Assembly: GCA_029817715.1 (NCBI GenBank)
Contig: JARUPY010000495.1
Coordinates: 310,001-374,000, forward strand
Direction: 5' to 3'
DNA: 64,000 bases
Origin: Melastoma dodecandrum
Lineage: Eukaryota > Streptophyta > Magnoliopsida > Myrtales > Melastomataceae
Shown here: positions 32,967 to 43,950 of the stretch, in pieces
Numbering within the stretch: position 1 is the first letter of the stretch
Layout of the letters: each line of letters starts with the position of its first letter
Made by a program: the position numbers and the translations under genes
The notes under the pieces: model-generated
Told to the model about the DNA's origin: nothing
The model's input: only the letters and a program-made list of their open reading frames with translations
The model's database searches: none

Positions 32967-35709
32967 CCTTGTCATATGTCGAGTAGTTCAATTTGGCGCC
33001 ATTAAGCTTCTCGCTGAAATAAGCGATGGGTCTTCCCTCCTGCAGCAAAACTCCTCCAATTCCTACTCCCGATGCATCACATTCCACTTCGAACATCTTC
33101 GCAAAGTCGGGTAAAGCTAGAACTGGGGCTGCGCTTAGACACTCCTTCAGTCGCTCGAAACTAGCTTGTGCGACTGGTGTCCACTCGAATTTGTCTCCCT
33201 TCAAACATTCGGTGAGTGGGGCTGCGATTGAGCTAAATCCTTGAATGAACCTCCGATAGAACGACGCCAAGCCATGGAAGCTGCGAACGTCGTGGAAACT
33301 CCTTGGAGTCGACCACTCCTTGATCGCTTCAATCTTGCTCTCGTCCATCTTAATTCCTTCTGCTGAGACGACAAATCCAAGAAATATTACACTTGGTTGG
33401 AAGAACTCACATTTCTTGAGATTTCCATATAGCTTTTCCTCCCGAAGTGTGTTGAACACAGCTCGCAAATGATTGATATGCTCCTTATTGCTCCGGCTGT
33501 AGACAAGAATATCGTCGAAGTAGACGACCACAAACTTCCCCATGAATGGTCGCAATACATGGGTCATTAGTCGCATGAACGTGCTGGGCGCGTTGGACAA
33601 TCCAAATGGCATCACCAACCACTCGTACAACCCGTACTTAGTCTTGAAGGCTATCTTCCACTCGTCGCCTTCTTTCATCCGGATCTGGTGATAACCACTT
33701 CGCAAATCCACTTTGGAAAACACCTGCGCTCCATGCAACTCATCCAACATATCATCCAGTCGAGGGATAGGAAAGCGATACTTTACTGTGATTTTGTTGA
33801 TCGCTCGACTGTCCATGCACATTCTCCATGTGCCATCCTTCTTCGGCACCAATATGGCTGGAACCGAACATGGGCTCAAACTCTCTCGGACTGATCCCTT
33901 GTTGACAAGCTCGTCGACTTGCCTCTGCAACTCCTTTGCTTCCTCTGGATTGCATCGATAGGCTGGTCGATTTGGTAGCGACGCCCCTGGAACCAAGTCG
34001 ATTTGATGTTGGATGCTCCGCATCGGTGGTAAGTCGACTGGTAGCTCCTCTGGAAATACGTCCTTGAACTCCTCAAGAATGGAAGCGGCTTGAGGATGGC
34101 TCGTCGCTTGACCTAGGGGGGATTCGACAAGAACCACAAAATAAGCCTTCTCACCTTCTTGAATCGCTCGAACTAGTTGAACTCCCTTGAGAGGCTGGTC
34201 GCTGAGTCGATCCTGGGTCGCGATTGTAGGCTGACTAGTGAGGGGCATCAAAGTGACCTTCTTCTCTCCGACGTGGATGGAATAGGTATTGCGATACCCG
34301 TCGTGTTGAGCGCGTCGATCAAACTGCCACGGTCTCCCCAATAGTAGGTGACATGCATCCATGGGAATGACGTCGCAAGCGACTTCATCCTTGTAGCTCT
34401 TCCCAATGGAAAATGGAACTCGCGCTCGCTGTGTGACTCGAACGTCACTCTCCTTGTTGAGCCATTGTAGACGGTAGGGATGTGGGTGCGCTTCGATGGG
34501 CAACTTCAGCTTTTCAACCATCGTCCTTGACACGGCGTTGGTGCAGCTACCACTATCCACAATCACCAAACATACCTTTCCTGCGACTGTGCACCTAGTA
34601 TGGAAGATGCTCTCCCTTTGACTTTCCTCTTTCGCAGGTGTAACACTTAAAGCCTTTCGGACGACCAACAGTTCTCCTTCGTCCGGATACTCCTCTATCT
34701 CCTCGGCATCCCAAACAGGGTCGACGTTCTCACCGAACTCTTCTTCTCCATCAGACAGCTCTCTAATGACAACGTTTCTTCTTGTTGGACACTCAGAAGC
34801 CATGTGTCCTATTCCTTGGCACTTGAAACATCGTCTAGCATTATCTCGCTCGTTCGACTTAACTTCTGGTCTGGTAGTCGATGAAGGAGCTTTTCTCGAT
34901 GTCGTCAGTGGTGGCTTTGCCTGGGAGCTACTCCCCTTGTTGAAAGGCGAGGCCTTCACAAATGGGCGGGTAGTCGCTCTCCTCGCTTGCTGCTGCTCCA
35001 CCTTGTGCGCCAATGCTCGCACATCGTTGAAACTCCAATATTGCTGTAGGTCAACGGCATCTGCGATTTGGGGCTTAAGTCCTCGAAGATACCTGGCAAT
35101 GGTTTGCTCTGGGGCTTCTTGGACATCGCATTGCAGCAACAGTCTCTCGAACTCCCATGTATACTCCGATACACTTGAGACTTGTTGTAGCGACTGCAAT
35201 TTGAGATAGAGATCTCGTCTATGATGCTCTGGTAGAAATCTCTTCGTCATGGACCTCCTCATTTTTGACCACGTACGAATTTTATCACGCCCTTCCCTAC
35301 GGCGCTGCTGGTTGGTGTTCTCCCACCACAAACTCGCGTACTTCTTTAATTTCAAGGCAGCCAATTTCACCTTTCGATCCTCGGGCACTTCCTCGTATTC
35401 AAAGATGCGCTCCACGGTGTGCATCCAATCGATGAACTCGTTGGGGTCCAAGTTTCCTTCGAACTCCGGAATCTGAACGCTCATCGTCGGGACTCTCCTC
35501 TCCTGCCTACGATACTCCGGTGAAGAACCTCGTTGAGACTCCTCACGCCATGGGTTCTCCTCTTCATCGCTCTCTATTCGACTGCGGGAAGTCGATGCAT
35601 GGTGTGTCCGTAACGACTGTAGTTGCGGTTGAAGATCGGCTATCTGCTCCTCAAGCCGAGCAACTTGTGCTTCGTCTAGAGTCATACCGCGTTGAAATCT
35701 TCCGGCCAT
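32959..35709 (-). CDS. CRM-like gag-protease-RT polyprotein (frameshifted at 3' end)
   Basis: The likely start is the ATG at 35709 (MAGRFQRGMTLDEAQVARLE), 28 bases inside the 5' LTR end; the open frame extends further upstream through the LTR, but that part is not expected to be translated. About 916 codons. Gag includes IPEFEGNLDPNEFIDWMHTV and the CCHC knuckle CFKCQGIGHMASEC (about 34834-34793). Protease has IVDSGSCTNAVS (about 34555). RT has WRMCMDSRAINKIT, MPFGLSNAPSTFMRLM and the active site YFDDILVYS (about 33530). RNase H begins with VECDASGVGIGGVLLQEG and is cut by a stop at 32959 after YSTYDKES. Confidence 0.9.
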   Translation of the reverse strand: MAGRFQRGMTLDEAQVARLEEQIADLQPQLQSLRTHHASTSRSRIESDEEENPWREESQRGSSPEYRRQERRVPTMSVQIPEFEGNLDPNEFIDWMHTVERIFEYEEVPEDRKVKLAALKLKKYASLWWENTNQQRRREGRDKIRTWSKMRRSMTKRFLPEHHRRDLYLKLQSLQQVSSVSEYTWEFERLLLQCDVQEAPEQTIARYLRGLKPQIADAVDLQQYWSFNDVRALAHKVEQQQARRATTRPFVKASPFNKGSSSQAKPPLTTSRKAPSSTTRPEVKSNERDNARRCFKCQGIGHMASECPTRRNVVIRELSDGEEEFGENVDPVWDAEEIEEYPDEGELLVVRKALSVTPAKEESQRESIFHTRCTVAGKVCLVIVDSGSCTNAVSRTMVEKLKLPIEAHPHPYRLQWLNKESDVRVTQRARVPFSIGKSYKDEVACDVIPMDACHLLLGRPWQFDRRAQHDGYRNTYSIHVGEKKVTLMPLTSQPTIATQDRLSDQPLKGVQLVRAIQEGEKAYFVVLVESPLGQATSHPQAASILEEFKDVFPEELPVDLPPMRSIQHQIDLVPGASLPNRPAYRCNPEEAKELQRQVDELVNKGSVRESLSPCSVPAILVPKKDGTWRMCMDSRAINKITVKYRFPIPRLDDMLDELHGAQVFSKVDLRSGYHQIRMKEGDEWKIAFKTKYGLYEWLVMPFGLSNAPSTFMRLMTHVLRPFMGKFVVVYFDDILVYSRSNKEHINHLRAVFNTLREEKLYGNLKKCEFFQPSVIFLGFVVSAEGIKMDESKIEAIKEWSTPRSFHDVRSFHGLASFYRRFIQGFSSIAAPLTECLKGDKFEWTPVAQASFERLKECLSAAPVLALPDFAKMFEVECDASGVGIGGVLLQEGRPIAYFSEKLNGAKLNYSTYDKES

Positions 35710-35721
35710 TGACAACCTCGT

Positions 35722-35733
35722 GCTCTGATACCA
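35722..35733 (-). other. Primer-binding site of CRM-like element
   Basis: On the minus strand this reads TGGTATCAGAGC, complementary to initiator methionine tRNA, three bases inside the 5' LTR. Confidence 0.9.
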
Positions 35734-35736
35734 AGA

Positions 35737-36522
35737 TGATACGGGGACGGCAAGGAATAGAAGATTCCTAAACCAAAAAACGAATGGTAACGTCACTGAA
35801 AAGGATGCGGAATGGAGTGACGCTTGGTATGGACGGAAAATGTGTGGGGTAGGCGGCTGAATGATAAAAATGAGGGTTTGAAAAATCAACCTCCACGGAT
35901 ACAGATGCACCACCGTGAAAGAAGACTCGGGTAGACTCGTTTGGCCGTGGATACAGATACACCACCACGAACAAGACGAGGGCGAGGCACAACACGGAGG
36001 ATACAGATACACCACCACCGGTTGATACACTCTACTCAATCCGCACTTGGAAATCCACCAAATGAAGAACGAGGTTTGAAGGAGAATCCACTCACTTCGG
36101 ATAAAAGACACTAAGTCTGATATGGGTTTATAATTTGATTCAAAAGCTGATTTTCAAATGAGTACAAGGTGCCCATTATATAGGGAACACCTGAAGAAGA
36201 AAGTAAAGCCATAATTGGCTTATTGTAAATGCAACAAAGTAAATGCAAAGCATGAATGATAAATGCATGAATGAGGAATGCGAATCGATTCAGCTTCCTC
36301 GAGGCTCTTCATCTTCGAGACTCTTGGCTTGGGCGACTCTTCGTTGATCAATCGCTGATGTCATCAAGTCGCACCTCCTTGCGTCGCGTCGACTTGCACC
36401 TCCTTGCGTCGCGTCGACTTGCAACTCCTTTCGTCGCGATCGTAGCTCAGTCGCAAGCGAGCAAAGTGACGCCTCTCTTGCTACGCGTCGACGGGAATAA
36501 GTTGTCGTCCTTCTTTGTATCA
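35737..36522 (-). repeat. 5' LTR of CRM-like element (786 bp)
   Basis: Matches 30672-31457 at all but three positions. It includes the same 25-bp tandem units, at 36372-36421. Confidence 0.95.
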
Positions 36523-36590
36523 CCCACCACTCACTCAACCCTCTCTAAAAATTCAACTTATATTTGAAGTGTCTCGGCATCATTCTTAAA

Positions 36591-37139
36591 TTTCATATTT
36601 TAATACTCTTGATATTTGTATACTTTTTATGTAAATATTTTGTGGGCAGTTAATTAAAGCCAGCGAAGCCAACGGGAGAGCTTATTACGAGGAGAATTTG
36701 ACAGGGAGGTCGGAGGAATATGAATAACCCATGGATTTACTCGCCCACCACCGCCAATCAAGTCATGTCAACATTTGTTAGGGTTATGTTAAAATCGACA
36801 GGGAATGCTTTGAACTAGTTCTCACTCTAAAGCTAGCAGAAGCCAATCGAAGATCTTATTAATATTATAAATAACATGTGATAATATATCACATGGAAAT
36901 TTTTTAATTTCAATTCGTAATTAGGATAATGATATGTTAAATAAATTTATGTCACGATCTTCGTGACTTTTGGACTGCCACATTAAAGAGCGTTAAGTAT
37001 CAAATTTTACATTAACCATGCCTACGTGTTGGAATTCGGAAGATAACAGTAAAAAAAGACCCTTATGCTTCCCCATGAAAGCACTGATTGAATGCTTAAA
37101 ACCAGAGCCATTTTACAAATGTACGCTAAAGATTGATTA
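36591..37139. other. Intergenic, AT-rich, no gene recognised
   Basis: No supported gene, terminal repeat or element. Confidence 0.45.
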
Positions 37140-37159
37140 CGTATATGAACAACGAATAC

Positions 37160-37400
37160 ATCATGTACGATTAAATATGTACATGTATTAACAATGAACC
37201 AACATGTAAGATTAACGGATACAAATGTATTAACAACGAATTGATATGTAAAAAAAAGTAGATTCACATGTATTAACACCGAAATGACATGTACGATTAA
37301 TGGATACATATATATTAACAGTGCAATTAAATGTGTGAATATTGAATACATTTGTCCGAACAGTGAAATGACTGTACGAAAAAGACATGCACAAGTCTAA
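37160..37400. repeat. 42-bp degenerate minisatellite
   Basis: Five to six diverged units of 42-43 bp share the pattern ACATGTA-GATTAA-GGATACA-ATGTATTAACA. Units start near 37202, 37244, 37287 and 37329. Because 42 is a multiple of three, the minus strand stays open (frames 37022-37351 and 37230-37613), with repeated residues such as VNTF and VNTC. The frames are a by-product of the repeat. Confidence 0.7.
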
Positions 37401-37539
37401 ATTGATATGTATAAACAGTTGACAAATATCTGCAGTGACATATAGAAACTCACGGGAGTCCCAGACACGGTATTTTAGCCTTGAACACAAGTGTACTGGT
37501 TTAATCCCCCGGTTAAAATACGTCTCTTTTGTTTTTCTT

Positions 37540-37800
37540 GAGGATTGGTTGGAGGATGCAAATGGCATAAACCCCTTCATGATGAGCTTGCTAGATATGC
37601 AAGGAATATCCATGTTTCATGATACTCAGCTGCATCGCCGTCCAATAGCTTCTTGCATTAATCTTCCCACTTTGGAAGAGAACATCCAATAGTTGGTTGG
37701 GTCTTTCTAGTGACATAATCAGCCTACTTTCTAGTGGACCCGGCTGCCATATTTGCATTTGCGTTGATCACGAAGGTCAGGCCGCCCACGGGAATCGTGG
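37540..37800 (+). pseudogene. DUF4220 5' remnant upstream of copy D
   Basis: GATTGGTTGGAGGATGCAAA followed by ATGGCATAAAC matches the start region of copies A, C and D, with a stop as third codon. The match continues to the TGATCACGAA word at about 37765, with several indels. The following 37800-38017 matches the spacer at 605-840. This is the fullest form of the remnant that lies upstream of each duplicated gene. Confidence 0.65.
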
Positions 37801-38017
37801 TTTTCGATAAGATTCATTCTTGGTGAAACCCATATTGATTTTCCTTGAAACTTCACACCGATACCCCCGTCCATAGTTTATTTAACAGTAGTCAACCATG
37901 GAACAAAACCACTTACTGATGACGCTTACCTTTTATATTAATGCACTCACTATTATTTAGCAACTGATTAGATATTTTAAGCTAACGATTAACGATTTTA
38001 TTAGGTTATTTCCATAA

Positions 38018-38292
38018 TTTTTTTTTTTATATCGGGGTTCACGAAGTCCGAAGATTCTTTGACAAACCCACGAGCCTCAAGCCCGGTTCCATTCCCTTTG
38101 AGCTCGACTTGAGGCCTGCTCCCCTATCGATCCAATTTCAGTTAAGGCCCAATAGGTGGGCGGCTCCTGAGCTTTATTAACCATCACCCAGGAGACCAAC
38201 CGTAAATCCAAGTGGAATATGCATGATGGGGTGGATCATGACTAGGTTCCGAACACCCACCACCCACCTTACGGCACATCCTCGGTTGGACA
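38018..38292 (-). mobile_element. SINE-like insertion with poly(T) end
   Basis: A segment of about 270 bp is inserted into the duplicated spacer. The uninterrupted sequence is present upstream of copies A and C (CCATAAATTTAT). It begins with a T-run on the + strand, so it is a poly(A) tail on the minus strand, and it is flanked by similar short repeats (TTTCCATAATTT and TTTTCATAAATTT). No clear RNA polymerase III box was identified. A processed transcript copy is an alternative. Confidence 0.5.
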
Positions 38293-38337
38293 TTTTCATA
38301 AATTTATTCTTATTACAAGTGTTACATATTACATATT

Positions 38338-38665
38338 ATGATATTATATATGTATATTGACTTTAGCGTCTTTCCAGATCTACGAGAGGCTTTTATGGCC
38401 CGAAATGTCAAACGCATCCCTTTCAAGCTACGCGTTCTTCTTCATTCTCCCACCAATGCGTTTTTCATTTCTCCATCTTCTGTCAACTCTTTTCCGCGTA
38501 ATCCTTCGATATTTGGTGTATGAATGATTTGGCGATGCCAAGAAGACTTAGATCGGACAACCAAATGCGCGTACCGGCTTGCTTGAGCTATTTTCACTCA
38601 CACTTCCCGGGTCAGTATTAACCTTTTCTAGTTTTTTTCTTTGGGCTATTGGTTGAAGGAGACGA
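38338..38665 (+). promoter_or_regulatory. Conserved upstream region of copy D
   Basis: Matches the regions upstream of copies A and C, with ATATTATATATGTATATTG as a TATA-like stretch (about 38340) and the same pyrimidine-rich leader. Its conservation implies that D kept its original promoter. Confidence 0.4.
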
Positions 38666-41244
38666 ATGGCGTCAATGCCGTTTGAGGCGAGCTTGCTGGA
38701 TATGTGGGCTGCGTGGAACATCCGAGGTTTCATGATACTGAGCCTTTCTATGCAATTGCTTCTTGCTACCGTCTCCCCTCTCCGTAGAAAAACATCAAAT
38801 CGGTTGGTCATTCTGATGATATGGTCCGCCTACTTACTAGCGGATTGGGTCGCAATATTCGCTTTCGGGTTGATCACGAACTCCAAATTCAAGAATAACG
38901 CGACTCCTCAGGAAGTTGACGTTGGCCAAGATCTCCTGGCCTTGTGGTCTGCCTTTCTTCTAATACACTTGGGGGGCCCGGATTCTATCACTGCCTATGC
39001 GTTAGAGGACAATGCACTGTGGCTGCGCCACTTGGTCGGCCTGGTTGTCCAGATCCTTGCGTTCCTCAACATCTTGGTTAAGACTCTCCCAGATAACAAG
39101 CTTCGTGTGCTGACAATCCTAATAGCTATTGCTGGCTCCATCAAATACGGGGAAAGGACAAGAGCGTTGTACCTTGCAAGCGTCGAGAACCTTAAGGAGT
39201 CCGTTCTGAAATCGCGCCTCCTCAATCTGAATGGAAGAAGTATGAGGCCAGAGGGGGTGGCGGCCCAGTTCAATTCAGATGACAGCAATGATGATCGATG
39301 GAGTATCAGGAAGGCATTCCACTACTTCCAAATTTTCAAGGGTCTGATCTGTGACATGATGCCGAACCAATCCCTGTGGCTCGAGAGCCGATATTCTTTC
39401 CCACACCAGGATCCTCGGACTGCATTTGAAATTGTGAAGATGGAGCTCAGATTCTTCTATGAGGTATTCTATACCAAGATCCTTGCTGCCTATTCCACAC
39501 GGGGCGTGCTTATTCGCAGTCTTGCATTTTACAATGTCTTCGCCGCCCTTATCATATTTTGCATGTTAAAGAAAGATGCCTTTCATGGGGTCGATGTTCG
39601 AATAACTTACTCATTGCTCGCGAGAGTGATTGTTTTGGATACGGCAAGTGAGATAATGCTGTTAGGGTCTAATTGGACGAAGCTCAATAATACTTATGCC
39701 GGATACCTAACGATCGCCCACGGAGTAGTCTTATTTTTCAGTGTAGGTATGGGCATGCTTTGTATGGCTTTCTATCTTTCCGCGCTTTGTTGCTGTAAAG
39801 TTGCAACTAAACAGTGGTCGGAGAGTACAGGCACTCTTAGCCTCTTAGCGCAGGGTTTCGAGGAGTCCCGTCCTAGAAAAGGATCCATGTTACGACGTTT
39901 TGGTCTCAAAATAAATGGTACAATCTTGGCTTCCCTTTTTGTTGAGTTTATCCCAAAGTTTACATTCACATTTTCTCCTCTAACTTTCTTCCTTTTTCTT
40001 ATTATATCCTCATAGTTAACAACTCAATCTCTAATGATAGATAATAAGTTAAAAAACTGAAAGCAATACTTGTAATGGCACTTCTTATTGTTTTTTAAAA
40101 TGGAATTCATTTTGATTAATAAAATTATCTAAATGTGTGTAATACAAGTGATGAAGTGATAGATAGACATACAAATACTATGCCTATGTGAGGCTGCTAA
40201 TTTTACGGCGTCGATGAAGCGTAACTCGGAGTTACTACACATCATAACTAATCTCATTGTTAGAATCTCCTTGTTGCAATCTTTGTAACAATCATTATGA
40301 ATTATGTCTCCCTGAAAAGTTTCATTCACAATGGACGTCCCAAAACCTAAAATAATTCCAACGATATGATACGGGTATGAATGATTAAGCGAAATCGGAA
40401 GATGATATGAATGTTTCCATAACTTTTGTAAGAATGGAAGACGATAATCGTGATGCTTCATTATTCTGTCAATCCAACGCATAGTTGATTTAGTGTTTCT
40501 GCTTAGATATCCAAGGATTTGTAATTATGAGTTACTCAATCTTAAGTAATTGATTGCTAAAAGTTTGACTTTTTCTAAGGTTTTAAAATGGTCGACCGAA
40601 CGTTTGATATGGAACTATGGGACTTTGTATTCATTTACTTGAGTGAGAAATCCAAGCCGGCCGATGACGCTGACAAAGTAAGGGCAGTATATGAGGCAAG
40701 GGGTGAAGGTCCACTTTGCGATGAAAACTTAGCCTATTTAAGACATTTTGTCGATGATTTGGAGTTCGAGAATAGACTTCTCATCTGGCATTGTGCAACT
40801 GAGATATGCTATCAGGTCGACGTGAGTGCCGATGGGATGAATGACAAAAGAAGGAAGTTCAGCGAGATTTTGTCGGATTACATGACATATCTTCTGATCA
40901 AGCAACCAAAGTTGATGTCTCCCATGGCAGGTATCGAGGAGATAAGGTATCGCGGCACTTGTGCCGAGGCTAAGAGTATCGGCACGAGATATGCCTCGGA
41001 GACCATGGAGCAATTTTGTAAGAATATACTCGATGAGCACACAGGTACCAACGAATCCAATGCCCGAAGAGGAAAGGGTATGTCTGTGTTGGCAGACGCG
41101 TGCAACGTGGCAAATTTTCTGAGACAGAGAAGTGCAAAGTGGGACATAATTAGTGAGGTCTGGGTTGAGCTACTATCGCATGCAGCTGGCCACTGCCGGG
41201 TCGATTCACACGTACGCCTGTTGAGCGAAGGCAGGGAGTTCTAA
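38666..41244 (+). CDS. DUF4220/DUF594 membrane protein, copy D (C-terminal frameshift)
   Basis: Exon 1 is 38666-39917, and exon 2 probably 40580-41244, giving about 638 aa. The start MASMPFEASLLDMWAAWNIR and hydrophobic segments match copies B and E. The donor g|GTACAATCTTGG is conserved; the acceptor TTTTTCTAAG|GT is less certain and leaves exon 2 about 14 residues shorter at its start than in B and E. Exon 2 carries DUF594 up to SHVRLLSEGREF, where one missing base creates TAA at 41242. The next frame still encodes FVWLLMSHFGI to a TGA at 41301. The last ~20 residues are therefore lost, and the gene may be newly decaying or making a shortened protein. Unspliced, exon 1 reads 449 codons. Confidence 0.75.
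39918..40579 (+). other. Intron of copy D (about 662 bp)
   Basis: The phase-1 donor sits at the same codon as in B and E. The acceptor TAAG|G at 40579 restores the frame leading to FDMELWDFVF. The minus-strand frame 40129-40482 within it is not supported. Confidence 0.65.
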
Positions 41245-41355
41245 CCTTCGTATGGTTGTTGATGTCTCACTTTGGGATCTTACCTCGTTTTCCAAAGCAA
41301 TGAAGAGCAGGTAATGCAGCAATACTCGAATTAGGTCATAGTATGCACACAATGT

Positions 41356-41361
41356 AATAAA
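41356..41361 (+). terminator. Possible poly(A) signal, copy D
   Basis: AATAAA about 110 bases after the stop. Confidence 0.4.
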
Positions 41362-41399
41362 CTATTTCTCTATGGAAAATTATTTCTGAATATCCTACA

Positions 41400-42530
41400 T
41401 AGAAAATAAATTACTGACCCTCGTGTTAATAAAAAACCTGAACTCTCGAACCGAGATTGGATTGTTTAAACCACGTGTTTTATCAACAATCCTAAATCAA
41501 CTCCATAATTTGAAAGATTTATGTAGTATTTCGTTGATTGCAAAAGTGTTTGAGATTCTTTCCATCGTGTCGCCTATCGCATGCAAGATTTACCATTTGA
41601 TACAAGTTTTCTGATTGAGTCAAGTTACAAACTAGTGACTCAAGAAAACAATTCGAAACATAAAGAAATATGGACATTCCACAAACCTTTTTCTTACATT
41701 TTTCGTGATGATCGCACTAATAGAAGTAAATAGTGATTACATAAGAAAATAAGAGATCAAACCTTAATAAAGAGAACTGACTTCTGGTTAGGATCTCGTT
41801 GATACCCTCTAGGCAGATTGGACACAAAGCACTTACTAGATTGGATTGCTCTAATCTTCTTTGGCTCGCTGCAAAATGTCCTTCCCGTTGAATTATGCTC
41901 GTGCACTTTGCGATGTTCTCCATGTCTTCGGACATTGTTGGCTTATGGAAACACTCAGACAATTTTATACATAGCAAAATAAAAACCACGAGAAACGTAT
42001 TAGTTCATACCACTTATGTTATGCCTACTATGTTATCCTTCTTGCATACCAACATTGTAATCGACGTCTTTGAAGTGGCTTAATCATTGCTTGCCTTCAC
42101 TGCACCACGATTCCTTATGAGAACCCTCGCCGAGAATAATCCACCTTCTTATGAGAATCTTCTTTGGGAGTCAACACTAGTTCCTTATATGATCACTCGT
42201 TAGAAAGCACACCGTCTTTATGAGACCTCTTGTTAGGACTTTCATAACTACTTTATGATATCACTCGTTGGGAAAGGCGCAGGCTTACGCACAACTGTTT
42301 TAAGAAAAAAAGGTTTTATTATTAGGTGTTGTGACGGCACCCTTTAAATACTCTAAATATAGTAAAATTTATTCTACATGGAGTCTAGAATAAAAGTGGA
42401 TTCAACATACCCCTGACGTTGAACTGTGTTAGGCGAGCTTATTTGGCCCTAGGGGTGGGCTTATGTGACATCTTTTTAATTTTTTAATTCTTTTTCATCT
42501 TTGGGCTGGGTGTGAGCCCTCGATATCTGC
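41400..42530. other. Intergenic with probable LTR-element remnant
   Basis: No intact gene. The minus-strand frame 41717-41989 contains LCPICLEGI, which could be a RING-like cysteine pair or chance. Together with the adjacent primer-site-like word it may be the internal part of a decayed LTR element. Evidence is weak. Confidence 0.25.
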
Positions 42531-42541
42531 CTCTGATACCA
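42531..42541 (-). other. Primer-binding-site-like sequence
   Basis: On the minus strand this reads TGGTATCAGAG, the initiator-Met primer word seen in the two dated elements of this window, preceded by GTACAACAG. An LTR would lie to the right (from about 42542), but no second LTR or gag-pol was found. Chance or a solo remnant are both possible. Confidence 0.35.
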
Positions 42542-42544
42542 CTG

Positions 42545-43950
42545 TTGTACAGCAATCAACGCCAAATGTCTTAAAAGCTCGAATTTTAGGTGAAGCGTTA
42601 CATACTATATATTTTCATTTTTAACATGTTTATCATCATTTCAAATATGTTATTTTGATATGTTTGGATGCAATAAACTTGCACTTAACTTCATTTCGCT
42701 ATCATAAACATTAAATGAGAACGTCTACTATGTTTTGCATGAAAAATAACAGTTGCTCCGATTCAGGTCAAATCCGCGAGCATTTAAAATCAAGGGCTTC
42801 CACGCCCAACTTACATTCTTTATTGAAGATGTCTAAATATATTTACCTTACTTTTGCGCTCATATACCAAGAAGAATCACCACGGAAACATGAATGCAAG
42901 GGCTGCCCGAGCTCTCGGGCTTGTATCTTGAGCTCCGAATATCTAACTCTCTCCAATTCTTCATATGCAGCTTTGCCCAACATGTTGCTTATGTCAACTT
43001 CACTTTTGTTGGTAACAAAATTACTTTTAATAGAAATTACATTCTATGAGCTTTCCCTCCGCATCTTGCACATGTCATATGTAATTTTGGTTAGCAAGTT
43101 CTGATCGTTTGAAGTCAAACCCTGTTTTAGGGGATTTATATTTAAAACTGCTATGTATGCTCATAAATCCTCGGATTTCTACGAGATATATTCCAACGGC
43201 TTGACTTCATTCTGATTTTTTTGGGTCATGTTTTGGGTCACTAGATTGACATGCAACCCGGACCCATCCGGTTGAATGGGCCTAGAAGACCCATTGTCAT
43301 TTTCAGTACACAAGCCTATTAGCCTCCAAAGTTTACTGTGATATAACCCTTTAAGTTAGACATCTTGGGCTTTAGTTTCATGCCATTTGAGCTTGTATTT
43401 TGCGAGATGTGGATTTTTTTTTATTTACATGGCATGGGGACTATAAATGAGTTGTTTCTAGAGGGTCAAATTAACTGCTTTTCCTGCTATTTTGGGCTCC
43501 ATATATTCTTAGTGGGTTTAAGGAGCATCACCTTGAGATTTTGTTTATTAAGTTTCCATTTTGAGCTATTTTATCACTATTATTTTTATGAATTATTGGT
43601 TGCTTTGAAATCTTGCTTGGAGCCCAATTCACCTTGTGGGCATCATAGTCTGATATGTTGCCACTTTTGTTTGGGCTGTTTCACCATCTCGAACTTGGGC
43701 TTGTAGGTACATGTAGTTCATCATCGTCACGCAATAGACTCGACTCGACATTAACGATCGGTTGCAGCATACCATTAGAAGGAGCCCTTGAAGAAATGGT
43801 GCTTAAAACTCTGGTGCTCTAGTGCGTTGGGGTCCAAGAACGGTCGCATGACCACTCGATTCTCATACACATGAGTGCAAAAAAGTATTCCGTCGCGGTA
43901 AATTTCCGTACTTTGCCATTAAAGTTTGCAAACCTTGGACATACTTGGTT
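42545..43950. other. Intergenic, no gene recognised
   Basis: The + frames 42715-43104 and 43365-43706 are rich in Phe, Leu and Cys and lack recognisable motifs. GGGCTT/GGGCCT words recur as in some plant LTRs. Nothing firm. Confidence 0.35.

Larger units (their letters stand above)
30672..36522 (-). mobile_element. Young Ty3/gypsy element, CRM-like (5851 bp)
   Basis: Identical-length 786-bp LTRs, the target duplication CCCAC (30667-30671 and 36523-36527), an initiator-Met primer-binding site, a polypurine tract and a nearly intact gag-pol on the minus strand. Only three differences were seen between the LTRs (30702/35767, 30733/35798, 31095/36160), so the insertion is recent. The polypurine tract lies inside the coding frame and pol continues into the 3' LTR, an arrangement known from the CRM clade of chromoviruses. 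The clade assignment is an inference. Confidence 0.95.

Noticed and set aside
32308..35209. Plus-strand ORFs within the CRM-like gag-pol
   Set aside because: They are shadows of the well-supported minus-strand domains.
35710..36111. Upstream extension of the long gag-pol frame (1050 codons from 36111)
   Set aside because: The first 134 codons lie in the 5' LTR, across the primer-binding site, and the identical LTR at 30732-31046 has the same open frame. The gag start at 35709 fits the known arrangement.
41717..41989. RING-finger gene from the CPICLEG word
   Set aside because: Only one Cys pair is present; the remaining metal ligands of a RING are missing.
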